IMG/VR virus record: IMGVR_UViG_3300017748_000015
Location: 1-48,418 of that record
Source of the DNA: a virus
Strand: one strand, 5' to 3'
Length of the DNA stretch: 48,418 bases
Numbering within the stretch: position 1 is the first letter of the stretch; each line of letters opens with the position of its first letter. This document shows positions 22,638-31,454 of the stretch, in pieces. The position numbers and the translations under genes were made by a program. The notes beneath the pieces were generated by a model, which saw only the letters and a list, made by a program, of their open reading frames with translations, had not been told where the DNA came from and did no database searches.

Positions 22638-23572
22638 CTTCTCAGTGCAGCACCTTTCGGTGTGAGTTTGCCCTTCTTGGACGTTGGTCCCTTCATGCCA
22701 CCCATGCGAGCGCAGAACGATTTGCGACGCTTGGCTTTCTTGGAGCCGGGTTTGAGTTTGCTCGGTTTGGTAGTAACAGGTGGCTTAAGGTTCGCTCCAG
22801 TCTCGCGCTTGGCTTTTGCACGACCCTTAGCGTTCAACCCACCCTTCTTGTGATGGCGATTCGGATTATAACCGTGAAAGGGCTTGGACTTCTTCTTGGC
22901 TTTCGCGATGGCCCAAGCAATTTCACTGGGTGTGCAACACGAGCAAAAATCGACTGCTGCACCCTTCTGCAACGCATCAAGTGCTTCGAGGTTGTCGAGT
23001 GCCCGTTGCACCATGTCTTGGTCAGCAAAGAACCGTGTTGGGTCTTCGGCGCGAAGCGCCTGCAATTGTTCCTGCCCTTCAGACTCCATGGCTTCGGCGC
23101 GTCCCTTTTGTCGCTCCATCTGAGACATGACCTTCATGAAACGTCGACGAGCGCTGGGGTCGTAGAGACTCGGATTGATACGCATGTCTTGGTAATCTGC
23201 GCCTCGCTTACCCTCACCGTAGAGGAAGCGAGCAAAAGCCTCACGGTCATCTTCATCATCACCCAGCAATTGAGATGCTTCAGTCCCAAGTCGCTCGATG
23301 GTTGACTCCCTAAGTGCAGGGCCCCTCTCCATTTGAGAAGCAACATCAGCAAAGCGTCGAGCATGACCCTTCTCACCGGCTCCGCGCATTCGCTCGGCTT
23401 CCCCCATGAGTTCAGCCGGAGTGGCTTTGGATAAGAAGGCAGGAGGATTGCGCTCAGCCTTCTCTTTCGTATCAGGGTCAGCAGCACGCATGGGACTCTT
23501 GTCTGACGGCTTGCCGATTGAGATGACGAGCACTGCGCCTTTGGGCTTCTTTCCAACTTTCTCTTCTTTCAT
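22625..23572 (-). CDS. Protein with C-terminal RKSFCARM motif, adjacent to terminase
   Basis: A 315-residue protein. The start at 23572 overlaps the terminase stop as ATGA; a longer frame to 23617 runs into the terminase gene. The N-terminus includes GAVLVISIGKPSDKSPMRA and helical acidic segments with RFADVASQMERGP. A central CSCCTPSEIAWAIAKAKKKSKPF combines Cys with a copy of the 'xxAWxxxK' tag (IAWAIAK). The C-terminal 60 residues are Lys/Arg-rich and include KAKRRKSFCARMGGMKGP and KGKLTPKGAALRRWNC, which is the pattern of a common marine-phage basic protein (KSFCARMxGM..). Its position after the terminase suggests a packaging or head-internal role. Function is unknown. Confidence 0.65.
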   Translation of the reverse strand: MKEEKVGKKPKGAVLVISIGKPSDKSPMRAADPDTKEKAERNPPAFLSKATPAELMGEAERMRGAGEKGHARRFADVASQMERGPALRESTIERLGTEASQLLGDDEDDREAFARFLYGEGKRGADYQDMRINPSLYDPSARRRFMKVMSQMERQKGRAEAMESEGQEQLQALRAEDPTRFFADQDMVQRALDNLEALDALQKGAAVDFCSCCTPSEIAWAIAKAKKKSKPFHGYNPNRHHKKGGLNAKGRAKAKRETGANLKPPVTTKPSKLKPGSKKAKRRKSFCARMGGMKGPTSKKGKLTPKGAALRRWNC

Positions 23573-25056
23573 GGTATCATCCATCCATCTTTCTTGCGGG
23601 GCTTGCCCGTCAACCACTCGTCGAATCCGGGCATGAAGTCATCCAACATAATGACACTGCCCCTGAACTCCTTGGTCGCCCAATTAGCAAGAGCGAGGCT
23701 CATGGCGAGGTCATCGTGAACACCGACGCTTTCGAGGCGTCCGCTCTTTTGCATACCAAAACGAGTCAACTCCTCTTCGAGTTTGTGCGTGAAACGCTTG
23801 GAGCGGTCATCGCCGTAGGGCGTTTTGATTTGGCCCTGCTCAAACGCCATGAGCAGCGACATGAAGAGGCTCTCCTTACGGGTGCGCGTAGTCATGAAGG
23901 TGCGAATCGGAATGTCTTGACGGATGTCTTGCAGTTCCATGGCAAACATCCGCTGGAAGTTGTTACCCTCAAGTTCGATGAGGTCAGGCTGAAACTTGTT
24001 GTTGAGGATGATGATGGCACGCTTCTGCGCTGCAGACCCCATACCCTGCTCGTGCACAATACCAACGATTTGCTTGATGTCCTCATCAGGCAACGTGCGC
24101 AAGACAGTCATGGCCGTGTAGTCAGCGTTCTTGTCCGATGCGATGGCCGTGTCCCAACCCACGAAGTGATGACCAAGAACACCGACGCGGTCACCGTTCT
24201 CATCGTATTCACTGTCGGCTACATCCAAGAGTTTCAGATTATGGTCGCGTGCCTTCTCAAGGAGTGCCATTGGGAACATGCTGGCAACGTCGTGAATCGG
24301 TTCACACAGATATTCGCGTGTGAATTGAATGGCAGGCATCGTCATACGCCGTTGGTCGAGAGACTCAAGGTCCCAGCGCTCAGGCCACAACGCTTCACCT
24401 TCACGATTGATGGCAGGGTAAGTTTCCACTTGGAAGGTCTCAGTCTTCTCAAGTTGAGCATACAAGTCGTTGTAACTGAAAGGTGTGCCGACCATCATCA
24501 GACGACCGGTGTGGTGGAGCACAGGGAGTAGAACACCGTAGAACCAGTCTGCTGCACGCTGTAATTCAGACCCAGTAGTGCCCCACAAAATGTCGTCACA
24601 GAGAACAACATCAGGGTGGAATCCACGAGTTCCCCCGCCGACGGACTTTGCCATGATACGGCTACCGTTGGTGAACTCAAAGTAGGTCTTGCGCCACGGT
24701 TTGCCCGAAGGAATCAGTTCCTTTAGGCACGGCGAGTTCTGAATGTTCTGTCGAATGAAACGCATGTGCTCGAGCGTCTGTTCCAACGAGTGAGAGAAAA
24801 TCATGATGTGCGTGCCGGGTTTGAATGCCGCAATCCACAGCGCGTAAGACATGAAGAACACGGACTTGCCATGGTCGCGACTTGCTTTCACGCAATAGTA
24901 GCGGTTGTCGCTCAACCCCTTATCCCACATGCCGTGATGGTCGGCGTAGTCGAACCCTAACACCGTCTCAAAGAAGTATTTGAAAGAGCGAGTGGACATC
25001 TTCTTGTCCATCTCAAGGACAAGTGTCTGCATTTCAGCGGACTTGTCACTCCCCAC
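23569..25056 (-). CDS. Terminase large subunit
   Basis: A 495-residue ATPase-nuclease that would pump DNA into the prohead through the portal. Residues 57-65 (KASRDHGKS) form a Walker A of the terminase type, and residues 148-155 (DVVLCDDI) a Walker B with acidic pair 153/154. HIMIFSHSLEQTLEHMRFIR and the GGTRGFHPDVVL stretch are typical of the ATPase core. The nuclease domain begins near GHHFVGWDTAIASDKNADYTAMTV (an Asp in VGWDTA), continues with FQPDLIELEGNNFQRMF and ends with the acidic pair in VGVHDDLAMSLALA. Motif I has HG in place of the usual Q/A-GKS. The start at 25056 overlaps the upstream gene by 11 bp; ATG 25032 (MQTLVLEM) is an alternative. Confidence 0.9.
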   Translation of the reverse strand: MGSDKSAEMQTLVLEMDKKMSTRSFKYFFETVLGFDYADHHGMWDKGLSDNRYYCVKASRDHGKSVFFMSYALWIAAFKPGTHIMIFSHSLEQTLEHMRFIRQNIQNSPCLKELIPSGKPWRKTYFEFTNGSRIMAKSVGGGTRGFHPDVVLCDDILWGTTGSELQRAADWFYGVLLPVLHHTGRLMMVGTPFSYNDLYAQLEKTETFQVETYPAINREGEALWPERWDLESLDQRRMTMPAIQFTREYLCEPIHDVASMFPMALLEKARDHNLKLLDVADSEYDENGDRVGVLGHHFVGWDTAIASDKNADYTAMTVLRTLPDEDIKQIVGIVHEQGMGSAAQKRAIIILNNKFQPDLIELEGNNFQRMFAMELQDIRQDIPIRTFMTTRTRKESLFMSLLMAFEQGQIKTPYGDDRSKRFTHKLEEELTRFGMQKSGRLESVGVHDDLAMSLALANWATKEFRGSVIMLDDFMPGFDEWLTGKPRKKDGWMIP

Positions 25057-26302
25057 CGTTCATTCCCCCCATAAAGCCCTCTTGTAGTCTCTTTGCTTGT
25101 TCTTGAGTAGCCTTGACTCCACCCGCAGGAGGAGCAGGCTCACTTCCCTGTTGCTGTGGTTGGAAAGCCGCCGCCATACCTGTTGCCGTCGTGGGTATCG
25201 GAGCGGCGGTCATAGGCTCAGCCACGTTAGGCTGAGCGGGCTGAATACCAATGAGAGAGGTGAGGTTAGTTTGACCTGCCGGGGCACCGGGCGCTTGTGA
25301 TGCTGGGTTAAATTGAGGCACAGGCTCGAACACATCGGCGTTGTAGGCACCACCTCGCATGTCGAAGGGTCGGTTTGCTGTCGTAGGAGATGCTCGGCGA
25401 CGAGCCCCCACTAACGCTGCCTCATGGGTAGGTAACGCTCCCGGCATGTTGTGTGAGAGAATCGACTCCAACTGCTCAACGCTATAGTCGGAATAGGGAG
25501 ACGTCATTTGTGACCTTTGCTGAGTAGGCGGCTCAACGGTGGGCGCTGCTACGGCGACAGGTTGTCGAGCGGCGGCTCGCGCTGCTTGTGCTGCACGCGC
25601 TTCATCCACTCTCTCTCTTACACCGACGCTCCCTGCGCCAAGACGAGCGCCTGCCTCTCCACCTATGTTTGTCAGCATAGGTGCGGCTTGTCCGTAGGTG
25701 GCTTGCGCTCGTAACGCACCACCACCAATGCCTTGCTCAAGACCGGCGCCAGCCGCTCCTGCTGATTCAAGACCACCGAGGAAGGAAAGACCAGCAAGCG
25801 CTCCAGCGACCCCACGCCCAAACTGACGTCCGCGAACACCAACATCTGCTGCTCTTGCGCCTCGTAAGTTCGCTCGCTCCCTGACTTCATGTGAAATCGG
25901 TTGATTGTAGGTTTTCTGACTGTCTGTGAAGCGGTCGTAGGCATCAGCACCATAGCGTTCAGCGTATGAGCGAGGTTGCCCCTCTTTCGCCCTACGTTGG
26001 GCCTGAAGACGTCCACGAGTGTATTCGTCCATGTCAACTTCAGTCGCTGGCCTGTTTTGATTTGCGAGGAAATACTCCTGTGGGCTCATGCTGTAATCCT
26101 GAGCCAGCGCCGCCTCAGCCTCGCGGGCTTGATGACGAGCAGTCGATGCGTCAAGCGGAGTCTTGCGGTCGAGCGGACCCCTGTCAGGCAATTTCTTGTC
26201 TGTAGAGTTGCGTCCAAGCGTTTGTTGAAAAGCCAACTCAGGACCACTGCTCCCGATGTTGACAACAGGCTCGATGGCCTTTCGCACGAGGACCTTGCTC
26301 AT
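25046..26302 (-). CDS. Ala/Pro-rich protein of unknown function
   Basis: A 418-residue protein (MSKVLVRKAIEPVVNIGSSG...). N-terminal third charged and helical (ARQAREAEAALAQ, TRGRLQAQRRAKEG). Middle Gly/Ala-rich hydrophobic patch (GRGVAGALAGLSFLGGLESAGAAGAGLEQ), C-terminal half Pro/Ala/Gln-rich and disordered (residues about 290-418). It is situated between the large protein at 26302-28599 and the terminase, with start/stop overlaps on both sides. Low complexity and the composition are like internal head proteins. There is no recognisable family. Confidence 0.55.
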   Translation of the reverse strand: MSKVLVRKAIEPVVNIGSSGPELAFQQTLGRNSTDKKLPDRGPLDRKTPLDASTARHQAREAEAALAQDYSMSPQEYFLANQNRPATEVDMDEYTRGRLQAQRRAKEGQPRSYAERYGADAYDRFTDSQKTYNQPISHEVRERANLRGARAADVGVRGRQFGRGVAGALAGLSFLGGLESAGAAGAGLEQGIGGGALRAQATYGQAAPMLTNIGGEAGARLGAGSVGVRERVDEARAAQAARAAARQPVAVAAPTVEPPTQQRSQMTSPYSDYSVEQLESILSHNMPGALPTHEAALVGARRRASPTTANRPFDMRGGAYNADVFEPVPQFNPASQAPGAPAGQTNLTSLIGIQPAQPNVAEPMTAAPIPTTATGMAAAFQPQQQGSEPAPPAGGVKATQEQAKRLQEGFMGGMNGGE

Positions 26303-28599
26303 CAGATGCCCCCTACACTGATTTTGACAACCTTCACTACGTCAGATGAGACGTTCAGTCGCTTGGCAATACGTTCCCAGTCACCCATTTGATGAGCGAT
26401 GGAGCGGACATCCACTGGAGTGAGGCCCATGTGCTTGGCAAGATAGCGCACCCCGTGCTCATCTGCAATGTTGACTGGGCGAGGTAGGGCATTTTTCACA
26501 ACGCGTGTCTCAAGCAAAGCAGCGTCGCGCTGCATGCTCTCCATCGCCTTCATCAATCGGTCGGTTTCGGGAAGCACGTTGTCTTGGCTTTTCATGTATT
26601 CAGTAAGCAAACGTTGACGAGGGTCACCGAATGATTGCTGGAACTGTTGTTCCTGAGGAGTCAGGGCACCAGTTCCTGCCGTTGGCCCAAACCCTGTCAT
26701 TCCCATAAACTGGCGGAGCGTTGCGGGGTCGGCTTGACCAACACCTGCTCGAGCGGCTTGCTGCTCAGGTGTCAGTTGCCCGAGAGGCATAGCATTCGCG
26801 CCACGAACTGCCACTTGCCTGCTTGGGTCTCTTGCCACGGGGGGTGTCCCAGCAGGAGGAAGAGGTTCGTTCTGAGTAACGGGGCGACGAGGAGCGGGTT
26901 CAGGACGAGTTGGCGTTGAAGCCATAGCCGTGGTCGACATAGCCAAGTCAGTGAAATAAGGGACGTGACCGGGGATTGCTTCGATGAGTTCGTCAGGGTA
27001 ACCCATCACTGTGCGTCCAGCAAGACCGCCTTCGGGAAGTTGCTCGGGCACATCACGATGCTCATCGTGACCGAATGCGCGAGCCATCATAGTAGCAATA
27101 CCCTCAATGGCTTGACGTCGAGCATCGACATTTTCTTGCTCGATGCCCTCGTGGCTAACGCCGAGTTGCTGAAGAATCTCGGGCTCAGGACTATAGTGGC
27201 GAAGATTGCTCGTGCCATCTTCATGAGCCCCTGAAAGCATAGCCTTCACATACATTTGAGCCATATTTTTGTGAGTGCTCCCGTTTTTCGTCGGGTGTTT
27301 ATTTCCTGACATAAACTCAGGCTCAAGGGGGACGTGTTGCCCTTGAAGCGCGTGTTGCATCAGGTTGTCATATTTCGTTCGATTCCCTTCTTCATCAGGG
27401 TCACCACCAAACGCGTCAAGCAAGTGATTGAAAATTCGAGCCCCTGAGTTAGGGCGAGTTTGCCCACCTGACTTAAGACGCCCAAAGAGAGCAGTAAGCG
27501 CAGATGTTCTACCCAACTCCCCGAGAAGATTTTTTGTCATCTCTTCACTTTGAAGCACGCTTTTGAGTGACTGCATCGAGTAGTTGGTGCCACCTGAGGT
27601 TTGCGCTGTATTGATGGGCACCATCACGTCAGGGACGATTTCAGGGTTTTCAGCAGCCCGCTTAAGCGCTTGCTTGATGTGCCCTCGTGCGCTACGCATG
27701 GTTTCCGCCGCAGGTGTTTGCTGACGGGCCAGTTTGTAGTGCATGAGGTCAGGAGCGTGTCGAATAACCGACCATGATTGTATTTGGTCGAAGGCGGGGT
27801 CGAAATTGACGCCGCCGGGGGCGTTCGTGATGTGCGAATCCGGTAGTTCACCACGAGGTCCAATGATGTCACCGCCGCGTCCCTTAAGACGTCGACCAGC
27901 GGGATGAGCATCGTCGATTGAGAGATGCCCTCTCGAAGCCCATTCAGTATTGGCGATAGTGTCGAGTCCCATCTCCTGAATGATGCGCTTAAGTTGAGAG
28001 TGATAGGGAATAGAATAGGATTCGATGAAGTGTCCGACTTTTTCTTGACGGTTTGGGCGATTGGTAAAGGCTGTCGTAAAGTGACCGTCAACGCTCGTGT
28101 TTGGCCGACGAGTAGGCTCCATGTTCCCGTTGTAAGGTGTAGCCTTAATTTTGCGCCACTCCATAGAATCAACGTCAGGAAGGTGATGATGCCTGCTCTC
28201 ATCTTTGTGAGCAGCGTTGTATTCGTCAATGGCTCGTTGAAGGATATTCTTCGCCTCGGCTGGGTCGAGCCCCTTCCCAGCAAGCGCTTCTCCGAGGTGA
28301 TGCCACACTGCGTCATGGCCGTGATGGTGGTCGAAACCATCAGTGTGGTAGGCCATTTCTCCATGCTTACCTCGACGGAAAGAGCCGGGGATTAATTCAC
28401 CCATACCGGGATGACCTGAAGAGTGAGGTCGATACGAACCGTAGTGCGCGAACAACGGAACGTCAGGCGTGTTCGGGTCACCACTGAATGCTTCAGGCGG
28501 TGGATTTGACAAGAGATGGGGGACACCCCCATAGAAAGCATAGTTCCCATGACCTTTCAGAATGATGTCCGCAGACTTGACGATGCGAACGAACCTCAT
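26302..28599 (-). CDS. Large His-rich protein with C-terminal helix-turn-helix-like segment
   Basis: A 765-residue soluble protein, His- and Pro-rich (TDGFDHHHGHDAVWHHLGEALAG). The C-terminal 60 residues (DEHGVRYLAKHMGLTPVDVRSIAHQMGDWERIAKRL) look like two helix-turn-helix units: 'YLAKHMGLTPVDVRSIA' and 'WERIAKRLNVSSDVVK' are each helix-turn-helix-like. Residues about 560-640 are Pro/Ala/Thr-rich linker. In composition it is a relative of the giant protein at 11985-17441 (high His/Asp content) but not an evident sequence homologue. The N-terminus (MRFVRIVKSADIILKGHGNYAFYGG) is a beta/hydrophobic section. Its last base overlaps the next gene's start codon at 26302 (TGATG). A virion protein with a DNA-binding end is a reasonable guess. 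Confidence 0.55.
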   Translation of the reverse strand: MRFVRIVKSADIILKGHGNYAFYGGVPHLLSNPPPEAFSGDPNTPDVPLFAHYGSYRPHSSGHPGMGELIPGSFRRGKHGEMAYHTDGFDHHHGHDAVWHHLGEALAGKGLDPAEAKNILQRAIDEYNAAHKDESRHHHLPDVDSMEWRKIKATPYNGNMEPTRRPNTSVDGHFTTAFTNRPNRQEKVGHFIESYSIPYHSQLKRIIQEMGLDTIANTEWASRGHLSIDDAHPAGRRLKGRGGDIIGPRGELPDSHITNAPGGVNFDPAFDQIQSWSVIRHAPDLMHYKLARQQTPAAETMRSARGHIKQALKRAAENPEIVPDVMVPINTAQTSGGTNYSMQSLKSVLQSEEMTKNLLGELGRTSALTALFGRLKSGGQTRPNSGARIFNHLLDAFGGDPDEEGNRTKYDNLMQHALQGQHVPLEPEFMSGNKHPTKNGSTHKNMAQMYVKAMLSGAHEDGTSNLRHYSPEPEILQQLGVSHEGIEQENVDARRQAIEGIATMMARAFGHDEHRDVPEQLPEGGLAGRTVMGYPDELIEAIPGHVPYFTDLAMSTTAMASTPTRPEPAPRRPVTQNEPLPPAGTPPVARDPSRQVAVRGANAMPLGQLTPEQQAARAGVGQADPATLRQFMGMTGFGPTAGTGALTPQEQQFQQSFGDPRQRLLTEYMKSQDNVLPETDRLMKAMESMQRDAALLETRVVKNALPRPVNIADEHGVRYLAKHMGLTPVDVRSIAHQMGDWERIAKRLNVSSDVVKVVKISVGGI

Positions 28600-30323
28600 G
28601 CTCGGTTGCCTCCCCGACCAGTCAGATAACCGATTGGGTCAAGGCCAAAAGTCCGGGCATCAGTTTCATCTTCAGTAGCGCCCTCAGGACGGGTCGTCTG
28701 CTTCGGATTGTTGCCGGGATATTTAGGCAGCGTCGAGGCTGCACCAGCCGTATCAGGTGCACCCATGTTCTTCTTTTTGCTGTCCTTGTCCTTCATTCGG
28801 CGCATGAGTTGCCGCATTTCACGAAGTGCGGTGCGAGCCTCAGCGAGGAGGTAGTGGTTCTGACCAGCCTTGATGAGACCACCGTCAGGAACAGGGTCCT
28901 CGCTCATGGTGACCATACCGGGCATTTTTGGTCGACTCAGACGTGGTCGACGCAAGCGAGGTGGTTGAATCGGAGGAGCACGCACTGGGTGCAAGCGAGG
29001 TCGCGGAACACGAGGCATACTGACTTGCCCGAAGGGTAGAGAGGCTCCGCTTTGCGGGGCGATTTGACCACGAATATTTTGCTGCTCTTGGTAACCGCGC
29101 CACTGACCGTAGGCTTGAGGGTCCTTGGACATGGGTTGTTTGCTCGCAATACCACGGTGACTCATTTCCACTGACAGGTGAGGTCGCATCAGACCTGTCT
29201 TGCGTCCCATCGGTAGGTTACGGGACAGGAGTTTCGCACGCGCCGAGGTTCCAGAACGTCCAGTGTAACCACCGCGAGGTCGCTTGAACTTACCAGTGGA
29301 CGGGCGCCACTTGGCACGTCGCTCCTTTTTCTGACGCTTCTCGCCCTTTCGCTTGGACTTGAGAATCTCAGACCAAGCGTGGTCCATCGGAGCGCTGGCG
29401 TTCTTGATACGGGGGTCGCTCATCAACTGGCCGTTGACAAAAGCCATTCCCGGTATGGGTGAATCTTGAATGTCGACTGGCCCCTGTTCAGGTTCACCGA
29501 ATGGACCGGGAGGGAGCATGGTGTTAGAATAGGCTCGCCTGTGGTAGAGCGCCTCAGGACTCATACCGGCTCTACGAGCGACATCTCGCAGGTCAGCAAT
29601 TTCGTTTCTCTCTTCAGCGCGAAGGGGTAGAGGGGGCATTTTTTCTTCAGGGAGCATGCCCCTTTGCTGAATCATCTCAGGGTGAGTGCTGTGAGCGAAG
29701 CGTAGACGTGAGTCAATACCAGCCATGACGTTTCGGTCGCCTGCTGCCACGGCATCTCCCCTTATTTTCCGAGATAACCCGTCCCGCAATCGCATACGAC
29801 GACCTTCATAGGCTTCTTTTCTCGCTAATTTTCGCTCGACTTCATTTTCAGGGCTGTGGTAATCAAGAGCCTCAGCCTCAGACATTTTCAGTAAAGTTGA
29901 CCAAGCGTGCTCCATCGCCTCACTCATCTGAATCATCTCGCCTCCAGCAGCACCGGGGCCTCTCGCCTGCATGGCGAGACTGGTCAGGAATCCACCAGCA
30001 CCAGCGGGCTGAGTGGGTTCGCTGGGTGAGGTGCGAGGCTTGAACGAAGGCTCATCCTCCTCACGTTCTTCTTCTGGTTTGTCAAGACCCATGTGATGGC
30101 GACGCACTTTGATGTGGCGAATCTTGCGGTCCTCCTTATCTTCCGCCTCCTTCTTTTTCTGACGCTTGTCCATACGAGCATCCTTGTCGCGAGCATCATC
30201 CATCCCGGTGGGTGTGCGTTCATCCTCGTGGTTCGCACGGAACATGTGCGAAGACTCAGAGCGAGGGGCGTAGATGCGGGTGTCTGAGCCACGACCCATC
30301 ATCCCTTCACTCAAGCCACTCAC
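28596..30323 (-). CDS. Arg/Pro-rich protein carrying two copies of the AW tag
   Basis: A 575-residue basic, low-complexity protein. It carries the recurring tag twice: SEAMEHAWSTLLKMSEAE (residues about 135-152) and APMDHAWSEILKSKRKG (about 310-325). Both show [FM]-[DE]-x-A-W-x3-L-K, also found at the N-terminus of several genes at 37-42 kb. Flanking the second copy is a strongly basic stretch (RQKKERRAKWRPSTGKFKRPRGG), and the region about 430-470 is Pro/Arg-rich (PRVPRPRLHPVRAPP). The N-terminus is charged (DKDARMDKRQKKKEAEDKE). The pattern suggests a polyprotein-like or multivalent virion protein that can be cut between modules. No known domain. Confidence 0.6.
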   Translation of the reverse strand: MSGLSEGMMGRGSDTRIYAPRSESSHMFRANHEDERTPTGMDDARDKDARMDKRQKKKEAEDKEDRKIRHIKVRRHHMGLDKPEEEREEDEPSFKPRTSPSEPTQPAGAGGFLTSLAMQARGPGAAGGEMIQMSEAMEHAWSTLLKMSEAEALDYHSPENEVERKLARKEAYEGRRMRLRDGLSRKIRGDAVAAGDRNVMAGIDSRLRFAHSTHPEMIQQRGMLPEEKMPPLPLRAEERNEIADLRDVARRAGMSPEALYHRRAYSNTMLPPGPFGEPEQGPVDIQDSPIPGMAFVNGQLMSDPRIKNASAPMDHAWSEILKSKRKGEKRQKKERRAKWRPSTGKFKRPRGGYTGRSGTSARAKLLSRNLPMGRKTGLMRPHLSVEMSHRGIASKQPMSKDPQAYGQWRGYQEQQNIRGQIAPQSGASLPFGQVSMPRVPRPRLHPVRAPPIQPPRLRRPRLSRPKMPGMVTMSEDPVPDGGLIKAGQNHYLLAEARTALREMRQLMRRMKDKDSKKKNMGAPDTAGAASTLPKYPGNNPKQTTRPEGATEDETDARTFGLDPIGYLTGRGGNRA

Positions 30324-30711
30324 CTCCAGTCAACATGTGAAAGGCATCATAGAGCAGTTCACTCAAATCTGTGTAGACGCTCTTCACGATTGGGTTGATT
30401 GGAAACGCCCGAATCATGCTGTGCGTCATCGCTTCATGCTCTTCAAGCAAACGAGAAGCAAGTTCTCGAACGGGGAGCACGACACCGGGGTCATCATCAT
30501 GAAGAAGCGTGCGAAACGAATTTTTGAGCATCTCAAAAAGGAAGGGCGCCGTGATGCACACTTGCCCATAATGCTCGAAACGCTCAGCCATTCGCTCAGC
30601 GTATTCGACGATGTTCATGACGTCTCCTTCACGCAAATTCGGACGAGCAACGACGAGGCGGTAGCCGGGGTGACTGACCTGCAAAAGGTCAGGAACAGGC
30701 ACCTCCATCAT
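30307..30711 (-). CDS. Small helical protein, unknown
   Basis: A 134-residue protein (MMEVPVPDLLQVSHPGYRLVV...). Helical in its second half (RELASRLLEEHEAMTHSMIR, YTDLSELLYDAFHML). It overlaps the gene upstream (30708) by 4 bp and the gene downstream by 17 bp. It lacks Cys pairs and membrane segments. I see no known motif. Confidence 0.6.
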   Translation of the reverse strand: MMEVPVPDLLQVSHPGYRLVVARPNLREGDVMNIVEYAERMAERFEHYGQVCITAPFLFEMLKNSFRTLLHDDDPGVVLPVRELASRLLEEHEAMTHSMIRAFPINPIVKSVYTDLSELLYDAFHMLTGGEWLE

Positions 30712-31421
30712 ACAATCTCCTCCTCAACGTGGCCCAAAAGTTTCTCACGGATGCGTGCCCATGAGTCGGGACTTTCCTTACCCAATTCAACTTTGAGGAT
30801 GTTAATGGTGTTGTGAATCTCGTTGTTCTCGGTAGTCGGGCCCCAGTTCTCCTGCATTTTGACGAGGTCTTTGATGGACTCTCTGACTTCTTTGTGCAGT
30901 GACACAGCGTCTCGGACAAAACCGTCTTCATGCACGCTACCTTCGCTGAGCAATTCTGACAGTTTGCTGTTAAGGTGCTCGACATTCGAGCGAAGCGTGT
31001 CAACTTCTCGACCCACAACCATGGCCACTTCAGCCACAGCAGCACGCTGAACCATGGGTTGGAAGTGATGTTTCATGTGATGGTAGACGCTTTCCTCACG
31101 GATGCCCAGTTCTTCAGCAATCGCATCAGACTCAGCGCCGTCGGCAAAGTAACGCTGCTCGAAATCAGCACGCTGTGGATGCGAACACACCTTGCATTGC
31201 GGGTTGGAAGCCATGTGGAACTGACCCATGTGATTTCGGAAGTGGCGGTCACTTGTGTTGAAGCGCCAACCCATGTCCTCATCGAGTTGCCGCGCTGAGA
31301 TTTCCCCCAGCAACATACCCTGTTCAAGTTCATCACGAGAGGGATGTTGGCAGAACGGGCAAGAACGCTTGGTGACACGCTCCGCTCCCCCCATGAGCGC
31401 TTCTAAAGCAACATCGAACAT
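30708..31421 (-). CDS. Duplicated zinc/HTH protein, candidate small terminase subunit
   Basis: A 237-residue protein; start at ATG 31421 because a longer frame to 31577 runs back through a gene on the other strand. Two consecutive, similar units occupy residues about 20-125: CPFCQHPSRDELEQGML...DMGWRFNTSDRHFRNHMGQFH and CKVCSHPQRADFEQRYF...LGIREESVYHHMKHHF. Each has CxxC, an HPxR.(E/D)FEQ helix, a helix-turn-helix-like middle and an H(x3)H ending, i.e. a possible zinc-HTH. The C-terminus is coiled coil (VDTLRSNVEHLNSKLSELL). Small terminases are HTH proteins with coiled coils, and no other candidate is visible, but it is separated from the large terminase by 5.6 kb. It may instead be a regulator. 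Confidence 0.6.
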   Translation of the reverse strand: MFDVALEALMGGAERVTKRSCPFCQHPSRDELEQGMLLGEISARQLDEDMGWRFNTSDRHFRNHMGQFHMASNPQCKVCSHPQRADFEQRYFADGAESDAIAEELGIREESVYHHMKHHFQPMVQRAAVAEVAMVVGREVDTLRSNVEHLNSKLSELLSEGSVHEDGFVRDAVSLHKEVRESIKDLVKMQENWGPTTENNEIHNTINILKVELGKESPDSWARIREKLLGHVEEEIV

Positions 31422-31454
31422 AACCCTTTTCTCGCAGTAGTTGGACGACCTACC

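Noticed and set aside
20710-25056. Intein in terminase or portal
   Set aside because: The LAGLIDADG gene is freestanding with its own start and stop. Terminase and portal are uninterrupted and there are no intein splice-junction motifs (N-terminal Cys/Ser, C-terminal HN).
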